Positions 22,232-32,759 are shown, counted from the first letter of the stretch. The stretch: 64,000 nt of DNA from Pseudanabaena cinerea FACHB-1277 (GCF_014696345.1 NZ_JACJPY010000007.1:48423-112422), one strand, 5' to 3'. Made by a program: numbers and translations. The notes: generated from the letters alone by a model not told the origin.

Positions 22232-25129
22232 TTAAGATGTCATTGCCGCACGGGGATATTCCGCTAAAACCTGCTTGAGATACTGCCCTGTATAGGACTT
22301 CTTGACCTTGGCAACCTGCTCAGGTGTCCCTTCAGCAATAATTGCGCCACCGCGATCGCCGCCTTCAGGACCTAAATCCACCACCCAATCCGCACAACGG
22401 ATCACATCAAGATTATGCTCAATGGTAATGATGCTATTGCCCTTATCCACAAGGCGCTGCATCACATCCAATAATTTGTGAACATCATAGAAGCTTAATC
22501 CCGTCGTTGGTTCATCGATGAGATAGAGGGTTTTGCCTGTGGCGCGTCTGGCGAGCTCCGTTGCCAACTTGACGCGCTGGGCTTCGCCGCCTGAGAGGGT
22601 GGGTGCAGATTGTCCTAGTCGCACATAGCCCAAACCCACATCCACCAGCATTCCCAATTTGGTATGGGCAGAGGGAATATTCTCAAAGAAGTGCATCGCT
22701 TCTTCGATAGTCATATCTAAGACATCGGCGATCGTCTTCTCTTTATACTTCACTTGCAGGGTTTCGCGGTTATACCTTGCGCCTTTGCAGACATCACACT
22801 GCACATAGACATCGGGCAGAAAGTTCATGGAAATCACATTTACGCCTTGACCAGAGCAAGCTTCACAGCGTCCGCCCTTGACATTAAAAGAGAATTGTCC
22901 TGCTTTGTAGCCTCTGGTTTTGGCGGCAGTGGTGAGGGCAAAGGTTTCGCGAATGACATCAAACAGCCCTGTATAGGTGGCAGGGTTGGAACGGGGGGTG
23001 CGTCCGATTGGGGACTGATCGATGACGATAAATTTATCCAGATGTTTTAAGCCCTGCACTGCGTCAATGCCTTTAGGGGCGGGTACTTTGCGCGAGAAGT
23101 GATGATCGAGGGAATTGTGCAACAGATCATTAATTAATGTCGATTTGCCTGAGCCTGATACGCCTGTGATACAAACTAACATTCCTAATGGAAGTTGCAC
23201 ATTCACATTTTTGAGATTATTCAAATGGGCATTACAAATTTCTAAATGCTTGCCATTACCTTCGCGCCTTGTGGCGGGGGTAAGGATTTGTTTTTGTTTG
23301 GAGAGATATGCGCCAGTGAGGGATTCGGGATGCTGCTCAATATCCTTAACGCTGCCCTGTGCCACGATCCGCCCCCCATGTACCCCTGCCCCAGGACCAA
23401 TATCCACCAGATAATCGGCGGCGCGAATGGTTTCTTCATCATGCTCAACCACGATCAGGGTATTGCCGAGATCGCGAAGTTTGGTGAGGGTTGCCAATAA
23501 TCGCGAGTTATCGCGCTGATGGAGTCCAATACTCGGCTCATCAAGGACATAGAGAACCCCTGTTAAGCCTGAGCCGATCTGGGTGGCGAGGCGAATGCGT
23601 TGGGCTTCACCGCCAGAGAGGGACATGGTGGAGCGATCGAGGGTGAGGTAGTCAAGACCGACATCTAATAGGAATTGTAAACGGGCGGTGATTTCTTGCA
23701 AGACGCGATCGCCGATCTGTCTAGTTCTGGCATCAAGTTCTAAATTCTGCAAACGTTCTAAACAAGTGCCAATGGGAACGGAAACAAAATCAATGATGTT
23801 ATAGCCCCCAATGCGAACGGCGAGGGATTCGGGTTTGAGTCTTGTGCCATTACAGGTGGCGCAGGGTTGTTCGACCAGATAATTCTCTAACTTCTGTTTT
23901 TGCGATTCGCCTGCTTCTTGATACTGCTGTTCTAGCATGGCGATCGCCCCTTCATAGCGTTTGTAATAGCCCTCACCGCGATCGCGATAGAGAGAATCAG
24001 GCTTGATTAAAATCTTCTCAGTCGTGCCATGAAGGATGATATCGATCTGTGACTGTGATAGCTCGTGCCAAGGGGTATTAATTTCAAATCCTGCATATTC
24101 GCCCACACTGGAAAGCAGAGAGATGTAATAGGTGTGGGTTTTGTCTGCCCAAGGCGCGATCGCTGCATAAACAGGTAAAGAGGGATCGGGAACTAATAAC
24201 TCAGGGTTGAAAGTCTTGATATGTCCTAAACCATGACAGGCAGGACAAGCGCCATAGGGTGAATTAAAGGAAAACATTCGTGGCGATAATTCTTCCATTA
24301 CCGCGCCATGTTCTGGACAGGCAAAGTTTTCAGAAAAGGTTAGCATATGACTCTTACCCCCCTCTCCCAGAGGGAGAGGGGCTGGGGGTGAGGGCTGAGG
24401 GGGTGAGGGCAAAATCTCCACCATTGCAATGCCTTCCGCCCGTTTTAAACAGGTAGCAAGGGAATCCGTTAAGCGTTCCTGAATATCATTTTTGCGAACT
24501 AATCTGTCAACCACAATTTCAATATCGTGAACCTTATTCTTATCCAGTTCGATATTGTCACTGAGTTCCCGCACTTCGCCATCAATACGCACCCGCGCAA
24601 ATCCTTCCCCTGCTAATCCTGATAGTAATTTTTTATGGGTTCCCTTTTTGCCACGAATGACAGGCGCTAATAATTGAAACTTAGTGCGATCGCTGAGTTC
24701 CATAATTGCATCCACCATGCGATCGATGGTTTGGGGCGCAATATTGCGATCGCAGATGGGGCAGTGGGGCGATCCTGCCCGACCAAAGAGCAGCCGCAAA
24801 TAATCATAAATCTCTGTCACCGTGCCGACGGTGGAGCGGGGGTTATGGGAAGTGGATTTTTGATCGATGGAAATGGCGGGACTCAAACCCTCAATATAAT
24901 CAACATCGGGCTTATCCACCTGACCCAAAAATTGCCGCGCATAGGCACTCAGGGATTCCACATAGCGCCTCTGACCCTCAGCAAAGATCGTATCAAAGGC
25001 GAGGGATGATTTGCCAGAACCAGACACCCCTGTAAACACCACTAAGCGATCGCGGGGAATTGTCAGGTCAACATTCTTGAGATTGTGCTGCTTTGCGCCT
25101 CTGACATGGATGTGGGTATGATCTGGCAT
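22232..25129 (-). CDS. uvrA: Excinuclease ABC subunit A
   Basis: 965 residues. Two ABC ATPase halves: first Walker [10 protein letters not shown] at ~35-43, second GVSGSGKST at ~650; signatures [12 protein letters not shown] and [12 protein letters not shown]; Walker [14 protein letters not shown] and [13 protein letters not shown]. Zinc modules are CPICDR, CPEHG...CPACHG and CEACSGQG...CDVCKG. UvrA loads UvrB on damaged DNA in nucleotide-excision repair. Just before the CPEHG zinc module the protein carries an extra stretch, [18 protein letters not shown], encoded by a palindromic repeat inserted in frame. It is transcribed alone on the minus strand. All catalytic motifs are intact, so the gene should be functional. 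Confidence 0.97.
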   Translation of the reverse strand: MPDHTHIHVRGAKQHNLKNVDLTIPRDRLVVFTGVSGSGKSSLAFDTIFAEGQRRYVESLSAYARQFLGQVDKPDVDYIEGLSPAISIDQKSTSHNPRSTVGTVTEIYDYLRLLFGRAGSPHCPICDRNIAPQTIDRMVDAIMELSDRTKFQLLAPVIRGKKGTHKKLLSGLAGEGFARVRIDGEVRELSDNIELDKNKVHDIEIVVDRLVRKNDIQERLTDSLATCLKRAEGIAMVEILPSPPQPSPPAPLPLGEGGKSHMLTFSENFACPEHGAVMEELSPRMFSFNSPYGACPACHGLGHIKTFNPELLVPDPSLPVYAAIAPWADKTHTYYISLLSSVGEYAGFEINTPWHELSQSQIDIILHGTTEKILIKPDSLYRDRGEGYYKRYEGAIAMLEQQYQEAGESQKQKLENYLVEQPCATCNGTRLKPESLAVRIGGYNIIDFVSVPIGTCLERLQNLELDARTRQIGDRVLQEITARLQFLLDVGLDYLTLDRSTMSLSGGEAQRIRLATQIGSGLTGVLYVLDEPSIGLHQRDNSRLLATLTKLRDLGNTLIVVEHDEETIRAADYLVDIGPGAGVHGGRIVAQGSVKDIEQHPESLTGAYLSKQKQILTPATRREGNGKHLEICNAHLNNLKNVNVQLPLGMLVCITGVSGSGKSTLINDLLHNSLDHHFSRKVPAPKGIDAVQGLKHLDKFIVIDQSPIGRTPRSNPATYTGLFDVIRETFALTTAAKTRGYKAGQFSFNVKGGRCEACSGQGVNVISMNFLPDVYVQCDVCKGARYNRETLQVKYKEKTIADVLDMTIEEAMHFFENIPSAHTKLGMLVDVGLGYVRLGQSAPTLSGGEAQRVKLATELARRATGKTLYLIDEPTTGLSFYDVHKLLDVMQRLVDKGNSIITIEHNLDVIRCADWVVDLGPEGGDRGGAIIAEGTPEQVAKVKKSYTGQYLKQVLAEYPRAAMTS
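24349..24412. repeat. Palindromic repeat inserted in frame in uvrA
   Basis: CCCCTCTCCC AGA GGGAGAGGGG (24359-24381) followed by GCTGGGGGTGAGGGC and a degenerate GGGGGTGAGGGC. It is a typical cyanobacterial intergenic palindrome, here read on the minus strand as [18 protein letters not shown] inside UvrA without disrupting the frame. Confidence 0.85.
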
Positions 25130-25222
25130 GGGTAAATGCTTATCGTAAAGATTTATTAATAATCCCTATTATAGCTGTCGCCCCCTGTATCGCCCCTTGT
25201 ATCGCCCCTTATATTGAAAAAG

Positions 25223-26896
25223 TTACAAAAGTGGCAGTCGAGTTTGGGTTTCGCTAATTACCTCTTTGATGTCCACATCTTGCCAAAGCACCCGATATAA
25301 CTGAAGTGGTTCATCTTTACCCTTGACCTTGATTAGCGCTAGTTTCTCTAAGGGCAGATTAAACTGAGCAATCTTTGCCATCGTACTTGCTGAAATATAT
25401 ACTTCCCCTGCTTGGGCGGCGGTACAGATGCGACTAGCAACATTCATCGTGTCGCCAATATTTGTATATTGAATCAGGTTCTCAGAGCCAATATTGCCTG
25501 CCGCCACCATGCCCGTATTTAGTCCGATGTGAATCTGAATCTGCAAATCCCGTCCTTGTGTAGTCCATTCTTGATTTAACTTTTGCATTGCCCATTGCAT
25601 GGCGATCGCCGCATTGACCGCCATAATTGCATCATCCTGTCCTTGATAGGGAGAACCCCACACCGCCAATAGGGCATCGGCAATATACTTCTCTAACGTG
25701 CCGCCAAAGGGAAACACAATATGCTCAACCATGACCTTAAAGTATTCATTGAGAAACTCCAAAACCTTGCGAGGCTGCATTTGTGCAGTCATTTCGGTGA
25801 AGCCGCTAATATCAGAAAATAGCGCCGTGACTTCGGTTTCCACAATCCGATTTAAGTCCCAACCTTCCTCAATTTTTTTGCTGACGGCGGCGGGGAAAAA
25901 CCTTTCTAATTTGGTACGGCGAATCACTTCCGCTTGCATATTTTGATAGAGGTTGGCATTTTCGATTGCGATCGCTGCTTGATTAGCAAGGCTACTCAAA
26001 AACTCTAAATCCTCTTGGTTATAGGCAGAACCCCTTGAGAGGTTATCCACATACAGCACGCCGATCACGCGATCCCTTGGCTTTAGCGGCGCACACATTG
26101 CCGCTTGGATAGATTGCTGAATAATCGACAAAGAGCTATCAAAACGGCGATCGCCTAAGACATCATCACTAATAATTGCATCCCCCTGTTTCAACACAAA
26201 ATTAGTAATTCTGCTGCTGTAAAAGTCCAAATTAGGATTTGTCTCAGGGTTACTAAATTGATATGCCTTGGGTTCTAATTTGCCTGTCACCTCATCGACT
26301 AGTAACAACACAGCGCGATCGACCGACATAATTTTGAGCAGCAACTCTAGGATTTTGGCGGGTAGTGTGGCATAGCCCTCTGGCGAAGCCAGCTCTTGAC
26401 TCACCTCTAGCAATACTTGCAACTTAGCCGCCGTGCGTTGCGACTCATCACCACCCTGAATCATAAGTACAGAGCCAGCTTTGCTAAAATCCTGCTGTTT
26501 GAGCAAGTCCTGCATATTTACCCGCGACTTTTCAGGTGAGACACGCATCAAAATCGACAGTCCCGAATTTGTGCCTTGCAAGTTGCTAGGCAATGATTCA
26601 TTTTCATGATCGACAAGCTTAAAAACGACACTGCCAAACTGCACCAAATCGCCATCACGGAGCTTTTGTTGGATAATCTTGGTCTGATTGACAAAAGTAC
26701 CATTGCTGCTGTTGAGATCGGTTAAAAAAATGCCGTTATCAGTTAGCTGGATTTCGGCATGGTGGCGAGACAGGCTGCGAGCATCATCTTCCACGACAAT
26801 ACTGTTGTCTAAGCCCCGCCCAATGGTGTTGATGCCATATCGTAATTCACAGATACGTTCTTGGGGAGTTCCTTGATTTTGAATTATGTATGGCAT
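25223..26896 (-). CDS. FHA-GAF-class III adenylate/guanylate cyclase
   Basis: 557 residues. FHA domain ~20-100 (INTIGRGLDNSIVVED, SLSRHHAEI, DLNSSNGTFVN), which binds phosphothreonine; GAF domain ~160-320 (LLVDEVTGKLEP, AMCAPLKPRDRVIGVLYVDN); class III cyclase domain ~350-530 with metal-binding LFSDISGFTEM and EKYIADALLAVWG, and HIGLNTGMVAAGNIGS. The Lys in EKYIAD favours ATP over GTP, so cAMP is the likely product. The combination suggests cAMP output controlled by a Ser/Thr kinase and a small ligand. It is monocistronic, divergent from argD across a 125-bp gap that must carry both promoters. Confidence 0.93.
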   Translation of the reverse strand: MPYIIQNQGTPQERICELRYGINTIGRGLDNSIVVEDDARSLSRHHAEIQLTDNGIFLTDLNSSNGTFVNQTKIIQQKLRDGDLVQFGSVVFKLVDHENESLPSNLQGTNSGLSILMRVSPEKSRVNMQDLLKQQDFSKAGSVLMIQGGDESQRTAAKLQVLLEVSQELASPEGYATLPAKILELLLKIMSVDRAVLLLVDEVTGKLEPKAYQFSNPETNPNLDFYSSRITNFVLKQGDAIISDDVLGDRRFDSSLSIIQQSIQAAMCAPLKPRDRVIGVLYVDNLSRGSAYNQEDLEFLSSLANQAAIAIENANLYQNMQAEVIRRTKLERFFPAAVSKKIEEGWDLNRIVETEVTALFSDISGFTEMTAQMQPRKVLEFLNEYFKVMVEHIVFPFGGTLEKYIADALLAVWGSPYQGQDDAIMAVNAAIAMQWAMQKLNQEWTTQGRDLQIQIHIGLNTGMVAAGNIGSENLIQYTNIGDTMNVASRICTAAQAGEVYISASTMAKIAQFNLPLEKLALIKVKGKDEPLQLYRVLWQDVDIKEVISETQTRLPLL

Positions 26897-27021
26897 ATTT
26901 TTATGGCTTCTTAGACCTATAGCAGTTTCGCTAATTCAACTACAGAAGTACAGTCAAACACTTCTATATCATTAGATAATAAAATTACCAGCATTCTCCT
27001 AACTTTATCTAGTTTTTACCC

Positions 27022-28269
27022 ATGTCGCCAACCACCCTCATAGCAGAGCCAGTAGTTAATGTCGCCCCCGATGCGATCGCCGAATTTAATCAATATGTGA
27101 TGAATACCTATGCGCGATTTCCGATCGCCCTAGAACGGGGAGAAGGCTGTCGCGTGTGGGACAGCAATGGCAAAGAATATTTAGACTTTGTGGCAGGCAT
27201 TGCCACCTGCACTTTGGGTCATGCTCACCCTGCGATGGTGAAGGCTGTAACCGACCAGATCAACACCCTGCACCACGCCTCCAATTTATTTTATTTTGCG
27301 CCCCAAGGTCAATTGGCTAAGTGGCTAGTCCAAAATTCCTGTGCGGACAAGGCTTTTTTCTGTAATTCTGGGGCGGAGGCAAATGAAGGTGCAATTAAAT
27401 TAGCACGTAAATATGCCCATACCAAACTGGGCATTAGCGGTCCTGTGATTTTAACCGCCAATGCCAGTTTTCATGGACGCACCCTAGCCACTGTCACCGC
27501 CACGGGGCAGCCCAAATATCATAAGAATTTTGCGCCCCTTGTCTCAGGTTTTGACTATATCCCTTACAACGATACGGCAGCGCTAGAGGCGGCAGTTGCT
27601 AAGTATGCAGGGCGGCTCTGTGCAATCATGCTGGAGCCATTACAAGGTGAAGGCGGCGTTAATCCAGGCGATCGCGCCTACTTTGCCCGTATCCGTGAAA
27701 TTTGTGACGAGCATAAGATCCTGCTGATCATCGATGAAGTGCAGGTGGGCATGGGACGGAGTGGGAAGCTCTGGGGCTATGAGAATCTGGGTATTCAGCC
27801 TGATATTTTCACTTCGGCAAAGGGCTTGGGCGGCGGCATTCCCATTGGTGCGATGATGTGCAAGGCGCATTGTGATGTTTTTGAGCCAGGGGATCATGCC
27901 AGCACCTTCGGCGGCAATCCCTTTGCCTGTGCGGTGGCGATCGCCGTTTGCAACACGATGGTACAGGATAACCTGATTGCCAATGCGAGAGAGCGCGGTC
28001 AACAATTGCGGACAGGGCTGCAAGCAATGTGCGATCGCTACCCTCAACATCTCGCCTCGGTGCGCGGCTGGGGCTTGATCGATGGTCTGGTATTGCAAGA
28101 ATCTAGCACGATCCAAGCCCGTGATGTGGTGGGGGCGGCGATCACATCGGGGCTGCTGCTCGTCCCTGCGGGGGTAAAGGTGGTGCGCTTTGTGCCACCC
28201 CTCACCGTTTCGGCGGCGGAGGTCGATCGCGCCCTCGAAATTGTCGATCAGGCGATCGCGGGGCTATAA
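27022..28269 (+). CDS. argD: Acetylornithine aminotransferase
   Basis: 415 residues, class III PLP aminotransferase. Key features: VWDSNGKEYLDFVAGIATCTLGHAHP, FFCNSGAEANEGAIKLARKYA (PLP phosphate loop), FHGRTLATVTATGQPKYHKNF, IDEVQVGMGRSGKLWGYE with the Asp contacting the PLP ring, and TSAKGLGGGIPIGAM with the Schiff-base Lys. These match ArgD, which transaminates N-acetylglutamate semialdehyde in arginine synthesis. The start at 27022 gives an N-terminal extension of ~18 residues before the core, usual in cyanobacteria. A strong hairpin follows the stop. Confidence 0.94.
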   Translation: MSPTTLIAEPVVNVAPDAIAEFNQYVMNTYARFPIALERGEGCRVWDSNGKEYLDFVAGIATCTLGHAHPAMVKAVTDQINTLHHASNLFYFAPQGQLAKWLVQNSCADKAFFCNSGAEANEGAIKLARKYAHTKLGISGPVILTANASFHGRTLATVTATGQPKYHKNFAPLVSGFDYIPYNDTAALEAAVAKYAGRLCAIMLEPLQGEGGVNPGDRAYFARIREICDEHKILLIIDEVQVGMGRSGKLWGYENLGIQPDIFTSAKGLGGGIPIGAMMCKAHCDVFEPGDHASTFGGNPFACAVAIAVCNTMVQDNLIANARERGQQLRTGLQAMCDRYPQHLASVRGWGLIDGLVLQESSTIQARDVVGAAITSGLLLVPAGVKVVRFVPPLTVSAAEVDRALEIVDQAIAGL

Positions 28270-28280
28270 AAACCAATAAA

Positions 28281-28309
28281 AAAGAAGCGGCGCGAAGCGC
28301 CGCTTCTTT
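28281..28309. terminator. Hairpin with GAA loop after argD
   Basis: AAAGAAGCGGCGC / GCGCCGCTTCTTT with GAA loop, 12 bp after the stop. Same GGCGC-GAA-GCGCC core as the hairpin at 12.66 kb; A-rich before and T-rich after, so an intrinsic terminator. Confidence 0.85.
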
Positions 28310-28381
28310 GCTAAGTAATATGATCGCTGTCAAAAGGGGTAATATCTGCTATTAGTTTTACATCTGTCACCAAATGCCTGT

Positions 28382-30886
28382 ATGTCTGAACTAATAGCCG
28401 CCAATTCATCAGAGTTACCAGCGCCAGAAATTAATGAACTAGTTAATGAGCCAGTTAATGGACTAAGTGCTTCAGAGGTGCGCGATCGCCAACAAAGGGG
28501 CGATGTCAATGTGGTTGTGTTGCGTTCTAGCCGCACCTATAAAGAAATTTTTCAAGAAAACGTCTTTACCCTGTTCAATGTCACCTTTGGCATAATTTTG
28601 GTACTGCTCATTGCCCTTGGACAGGTTACGGATGCTATATTTTCAGGCTTCTCAGTATTCATGAATATTTTGGTGGGGGTGGCGCAGGAAATGCAGGCAA
28701 AGCTGACCCTCGATAAATTGGCGCTGTTATCGGTGCAGCAGGTGCGGGTACGGCGTGATGGTGAGACGTTGGCGATCGCGGTGGGTGAAGTGGTGCGCGA
28801 TGACCTCATTGAACTTAATCCTGGCGATCGCGCCCCCGTAGATGGGGCAGTGGTAATGTCCCAAAATGTGGAAATGGACGAATCCTTGCTCACGGGTGAA
28901 TCTGACCCTGTGGCAAAGCAGATTGGCGATATTGTCCTGTCAGGCTCATTCTGTTTATCGGGGAGTTGCGTATTTCGGGCGGACAAAATTGGCAACGAGA
29001 GCTACGCGGTCAAACTCTCGCAGTCATCACGGGTCTATAAGCGCGTATTTACCCCTTTGCAGAAAAAAATCGATGTCTTAGTCGAAATTTTTATTTTAGT
29101 GTTGATCGTAGCGGCATTCCTGCATATTGCCTCTAGCCTCAATTCAGGACGGACAATGGTGGATACGATCCGCTATGCCTCTGTGATTATTAACAGTTTC
29201 GTCCCCGCAGGGCTAGTGCTATCCATTAGTGTTGCCTTTGCGATCGGTGCGGTGGAAATCAGTAAGCGGCGGACATTAATCCAAAAAATTAATGCCGTAG
29301 ACTCCATGAATAGCGTGCGGATTCTCTGCACTGACAAAACGGGAACCCTCACCCAAAACAAATTAACGGTCAAAGAGATTATTCCCTTTGGCGATACCGA
29401 TGGGGATTCTCTCCGAGAATTGATTGCTCTCTATGCCAATCTCATGGCAACCCAAAACAGCAGCGCCAAAGCGATGGCTGCCTATACCGACAAGCCCCGA
29501 TCGCCTGCTTTAGCCATTGGTGAAGTTCCCTTTAGCTCTAGTCGCAAATGGGGCGCGATCGCCATTGATCTAGATGTGACGATTATGGTGGGCGCACCTG
29601 AGATTTTGCTAACAGATGATGACTTATTAGAGCAGTCTAAGCAATATGCGCGGCAAGGCTTGCGGGCGATCGCCATTGTCACCAGTGATGGCAGTATCGA
29701 ACTCGGTAAAAATCCTGCATTACCCACTCAACGCCGCGCTCGCGGCTTAGTCCTGCTCGAAGATAGTTTGCGCCCCGATGCGATCGCCACGATTGCCTCT
29801 TTACAAAATCAAAACATTCGCATCAAAGTCATTTCGGGCGATAGTGTGGAAACCGTGACCTCCATTGCCCGCCAAGCAGGTATTGCTGTGCCAGATGATG
29901 CCGTATTTACGCAAGCAACATTAGAAGCAATGGATCAAAAAACCTTTAGTCAGGCGGCGGCTTCTGGCTCCGTATTCGGCAGAATCGTGCCTGAAATGAA
30001 ACGGCGCTTGATTTCGGCAATGGTGAAAAGGGGCGGCTATGTGGGGATGGTGGGCGATGGCGTGAATGATGTGCCAGCCTTTAAAGAGGCGCAACTGGCG
30101 ATCGCCATGAATGACGGCGCACAAATCAGTAAAGACGTTGCTGATATCGTGTTACTGGACAATAATCTCGCCGCCTTGCCCCAAGCCTTCGCCGCAGGGG
30201 ATGCCATCAAGCAAAAGATTCTCTCTTCAGCATTGATTTACCTCACCAAAAATATTATGGTCATCCTCACCATATCTTTTGCAGGATTTGTGCAGCTTCC
30301 CTTTCCCATTGAGCCGCGTCAAATGACGATTTTAACCATGGCAGTTGTGGCGCTGCCAACAGTGTGGATTGCCTTCGGTTGGCTCAAAACTAAACGCATT
30401 GAGAACTTTTTGCGGGATGTCTTGGGCTATAGTTGCCTCGCAGGTCTATTTGGGGCGATCGCCATGACCATTGGTTATATCTTCTCTTATTACCTGAGCG
30501 GTTGGGCATTGCTCAAGATTCCCTATAGTTCCACCATGCTCAATTCTGAAACCTTCCAGGATATTGCCAGAGGTCAAGCCCAATGCGTTAGCACCTTGAT
30601 CGGCACATTATTTTGCCTATTTGTATTTTGGAGTATCACCGATATTTCTATTTGGAAAATGCGGTCTTTTGGCAAAAATACCAATGCTGCAATATTAGGA
30701 TTTGTAGCGATCGCCTTAGGAATAGCCATGATGTTGTTATTTCCCAATTTCTTTCAAATTGAAGTTCCCGATCAATTTGGCTGGTCAATGATTATCTTTC
30801 TCCCCACTTCTAGCTTTTATATTTTGCGGATGCTGCAATCTAGCAAGTTGATGCGCCATTTACCCCGCTATCTCACCCAACCTTAA
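28382..30886 (+). CDS. P-type cation-transporting ATPase (CtpE-like)
   Basis: 834 residues. Actuator motif MDESLLTGESDPV (~165), phosphorylation motif CTDKTGTLTQNKLTV (Asp ~315), hinge GDGVNDVPAFKEAQLAIAMNDG, and about ten membrane helices. There is no N-terminal metal-binding CxxC domain. The M4 segment reads VPAGLVLS, unlike the CPC of heavy-metal pumps, and the overall layout resembles the CtpE-like/E1-E2 group linked to Ca2+ uptake in actinobacteria. Ion specificity cannot be settled here. It is followed 31 bp later by a small membrane protein gene, probably in the same transcript. Confidence 0.9.
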   Translation: MSELIAANSSELPAPEINELVNEPVNGLSASEVRDRQQRGDVNVVVLRSSRTYKEIFQENVFTLFNVTFGIILVLLIALGQVTDAIFSGFSVFMNILVGVAQEMQAKLTLDKLALLSVQQVRVRRDGETLAIAVGEVVRDDLIELNPGDRAPVDGAVVMSQNVEMDESLLTGESDPVAKQIGDIVLSGSFCLSGSCVFRADKIGNESYAVKLSQSSRVYKRVFTPLQKKIDVLVEIFILVLIVAAFLHIASSLNSGRTMVDTIRYASVIINSFVPAGLVLSISVAFAIGAVEISKRRTLIQKINAVDSMNSVRILCTDKTGTLTQNKLTVKEIIPFGDTDGDSLRELIALYANLMATQNSSAKAMAAYTDKPRSPALAIGEVPFSSSRKWGAIAIDLDVTIMVGAPEILLTDDDLLEQSKQYARQGLRAIAIVTSDGSIELGKNPALPTQRRARGLVLLEDSLRPDAIATIASLQNQNIRIKVISGDSVETVTSIARQAGIAVPDDAVFTQATLEAMDQKTFSQAAASGSVFGRIVPEMKRRLISAMVKRGGYVGMVGDGVNDVPAFKEAQLAIAMNDGAQISKDVADIVLLDNNLAALPQAFAAGDAIKQKILSSALIYLTKNIMVILTISFAGFVQLPFPIEPRQMTILTMAVVALPTVWIAFGWLKTKRIENFLRDVLGYSCLAGLFGAIAMTIGYIFSYYLSGWALLKIPYSSTMLNSETFQDIARGQAQCVSTLIGTLFCLFVFWSITDISIWKMRSFGKNTNAAILGFVAIALGIAMMLLFPNFFQIEVPDQFGWSMIIFLPTSSFYILRMLQSSKLMRHLPRYLTQP

Positions 30887-30917
30887 AAGGCGTTGCACAT
30901 ATTCATAAGGAAACCCT

Positions 30918-31433
30918 ATGCCTAAAACCAAATTCCCCATTCCACCCCTACCGATTGTTTTGCTAGTAGTAGTTATGATTAGTGCCAGTGGCTTCCTAAT
31001 CTATGATCGGGCAGTAAATTTTTATGACTATCGGCTGGTCGAAAAAAATATGCCCCTAGTTGATCCCGATGCGATCAATTTGCAGTTAGTATCAGCAATT
31101 GCCTTCATGGGTATTAGTGTTGTCCCCATCTTGTTAGCGATCGGGCTATGGCATCGCAAGTCATGGGCTAGGTTTTTAAGTATTTGTTTTTTCAGCGCAA
31201 TTATGTTCCCTGCGATCGCCGCGAGTTTGCATTGGATCTCCCCACCCTCTCCCGACAATCTCCTCCAGATTCCCACAATTTTAGACGATGTTCTGGTCGT
31301 AAATACTTCGCATCCCACTTCTAAATTGATGAAAATCAATCCTTACTTGGCGATCGTGAGTGCGATCGCCCTAATCATCTTATTAAATCCTGCGATCGCT
31401 AAAGCCTTCCGCCATCCGCCGCGACTGTTGTAA
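30918..31433 (+). CDS. Hypothetical membrane protein (171 aa)
   Basis: 171 residues with about four hydrophobic segments: PPLPIVLLVVVMISASGFLIY near the N-terminus, AIAFMGISVVPILLAIGLW, FLSICFFSAIMFPAIAASL and YLAIVSAIALIILLNP. An extracytoplasmic loop with acidic residues (VEKNMPLVDPDAINLQ) follows the first helix. AAGGAAA precedes the ATG. No family recognised. The 31-bp spacing from the P-type ATPase gene suggests co-transcription. It ends 25 bp from the convergent GNAT-TrhO gene. Confidence 0.7.
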   Translation: MPKTKFPIPPLPIVLLVVVMISASGFLIYDRAVNFYDYRLVEKNMPLVDPDAINLQLVSAIAFMGISVVPILLAIGLWHRKSWARFLSICFFSAIMFPAIAASLHWISPPSPDNLLQIPTILDDVLVVNTSHPTSKLMKINPYLAIVSAIALIILLNPAIAKAFRHPPRLL

Positions 31434-31458
31434 CAACTTGCATCGCCAAGGGCTGTAT

Positions 31459-32697
31459 CTAAATAACCGCTATGCGATCATCAAAAACAAAGCATTCTCC
31501 ATGCCATAGACTTTCTGCGGGGGGGACTTCGGCTAAATATTTGAGAATGCCGCCCTTGAGATGATAAACCTCCTTAAAGCCTTGTGACAGCATATAGGCA
31601 CTTGCCTTTTCGCAGCGAATGCCGCCCGTGCAGAACATGGCAACCTTAGTATGCTGGCGATCGCCTAATTGATTCTGCACATAATCAGGGAACTCGTGGA
31701 AAAAGTCTAAATTAGGATTGACTGCCCCTTTAAAAGTGCCGAACTCCACCTCATAGACATTGCGCGTATCAATGACTAGCACTTCGGGATCACTAATCAA
31801 ATCATTCCAATCCTTTGGCTCCACATAAATTCCCACCTCCTTACTCGGATCGATGCCCGATACACCCAACTTAATTAGTTCCTGCCGCAGTTTCACCTTC
31901 AAGGTGGCATAGGGCATCACCTCACAATAGCTCTCCTTATGTTCTAAATTCTGTAATCTGGGATCATTCCGTAAATAGTGCAATAACGCATCAATGCCAT
32001 TACGAGTACCCGCAATGGTGGAATTAATTCCTTCCTGTGCTAATAAAATTACTCCCTTTAACTGGTGGCGATCGCAAAATTCAATGATCGCAGGACGCAT
32101 TTCTTGATAATTTTCTAAGCTAGCAAAGTGATAAAAAGTGGCAACTACTACTGATTGAGATGTTGATTGAGATACTAATTTAGAATCTGATTTATATCCT
32201 GATTGATAATTCTGCAAGTCAGCGCTTAAATAGCCTTTAAGCGACTTTTCCATCACAAAATTGGTCAACTTTTCGCCTCGACAGGATACTTGCTGTTCCT
32301 TTACCAAACTAAAGCCGCGACTTTTAAAAAATGCCCTTGCGGTAATGCTAACCTCCACAAATAGAATCTCTAACCCTAATTCTAAAGCCTTAGCCTCGAT
32401 CGCTCGATATAGCCTTGTGCCAACCCCACAGCGCTGATAACTTTTATGGCAAAAGAAACAATCAATATGTCCATTTGCCTCTAACTGAGCAAAGCCAACT
32501 ATTTCACCCTTTTCTTCAGCAACATAGGTAAATGTGTCTAAACATTCAGCTTCCCAATCGCAAAAATTCAGATCATCGGGAGCCCAAGCCCTGACTTGAG
32601 CAAGGGAATAATCACGAATATTTACTTCGCGAACGGTATCATGAAATAATTTGGCGATGCGATCGCTATCCTGTTTTTGAAATAGGCGAATAATCAT
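31459..32697 (-). CDS. Fusion of GNAT acetyltransferase and TrhO-type rhodanese (tRNA U34 hydroxylase)
   Basis: 412 residues. Residues 1-~150 are a GNAT domain (GFAQLEANGHIDCFFCHKSYQRCGVGTRLYRAIEAKAL with the acetyl-CoA loop, then VEVSITARAFFKSRGF). A Ser/Gln-rich linker (~158-178) leads to a TrhO/YceA-like part: VATFYHFASLENYQEM, LLAQEGINSTIAGT, and a rhodanese domain with VIDTRNVYEVEFGTFKGAVNP and the catalytic FCTGGIRCEKAS. TrhO makes 5-hydroxyuridine at the wobble position of tRNA. The protein stops at VFDDRIAVI, shorter than the longer TrhO forms with a C-terminal Cys-rich tail. The start at 32697 gives a complete GNAT domain. Confidence 0.9.
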   Translation of the reverse strand: MIIRLFQKQDSDRIAKLFHDTVREVNIRDYSLAQVRAWAPDDLNFCDWEAECLDTFTYVAEEKGEIVGFAQLEANGHIDCFFCHKSYQRCGVGTRLYRAIEAKALELGLEILFVEVSITARAFFKSRGFSLVKEQQVSCRGEKLTNFVMEKSLKGYLSADLQNYQSGYKSDSKLVSQSTSQSVVVATFYHFASLENYQEMRPAIIEFCDRHQLKGVILLAQEGINSTIAGTRNGIDALLHYLRNDPRLQNLEHKESYCEVMPYATLKVKLRQELIKLGVSGIDPSKEVGIYVEPKDWNDLISDPEVLVIDTRNVYEVEFGTFKGAVNPNLDFFHEFPDYVQNQLGDRQHTKVAMFCTGGIRCEKASAYMLSQGFKEVYHLKGGILKYLAEVPPAESLWHGECFVFDDRIAVI

Positions 32698-32759
32698 TTT
32701 TATACTTTCTTATGTATTGATACAATCTATAGCTGTAGTCACTTGCGTTAAGACAAATC

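Noticed and set aside
24355-24412. Sequencing or assembly error in uvrA
   Set aside because: The extra sequence keeps the frame, is a recognisable palindromic repeat, and motifs on both sides are intact.
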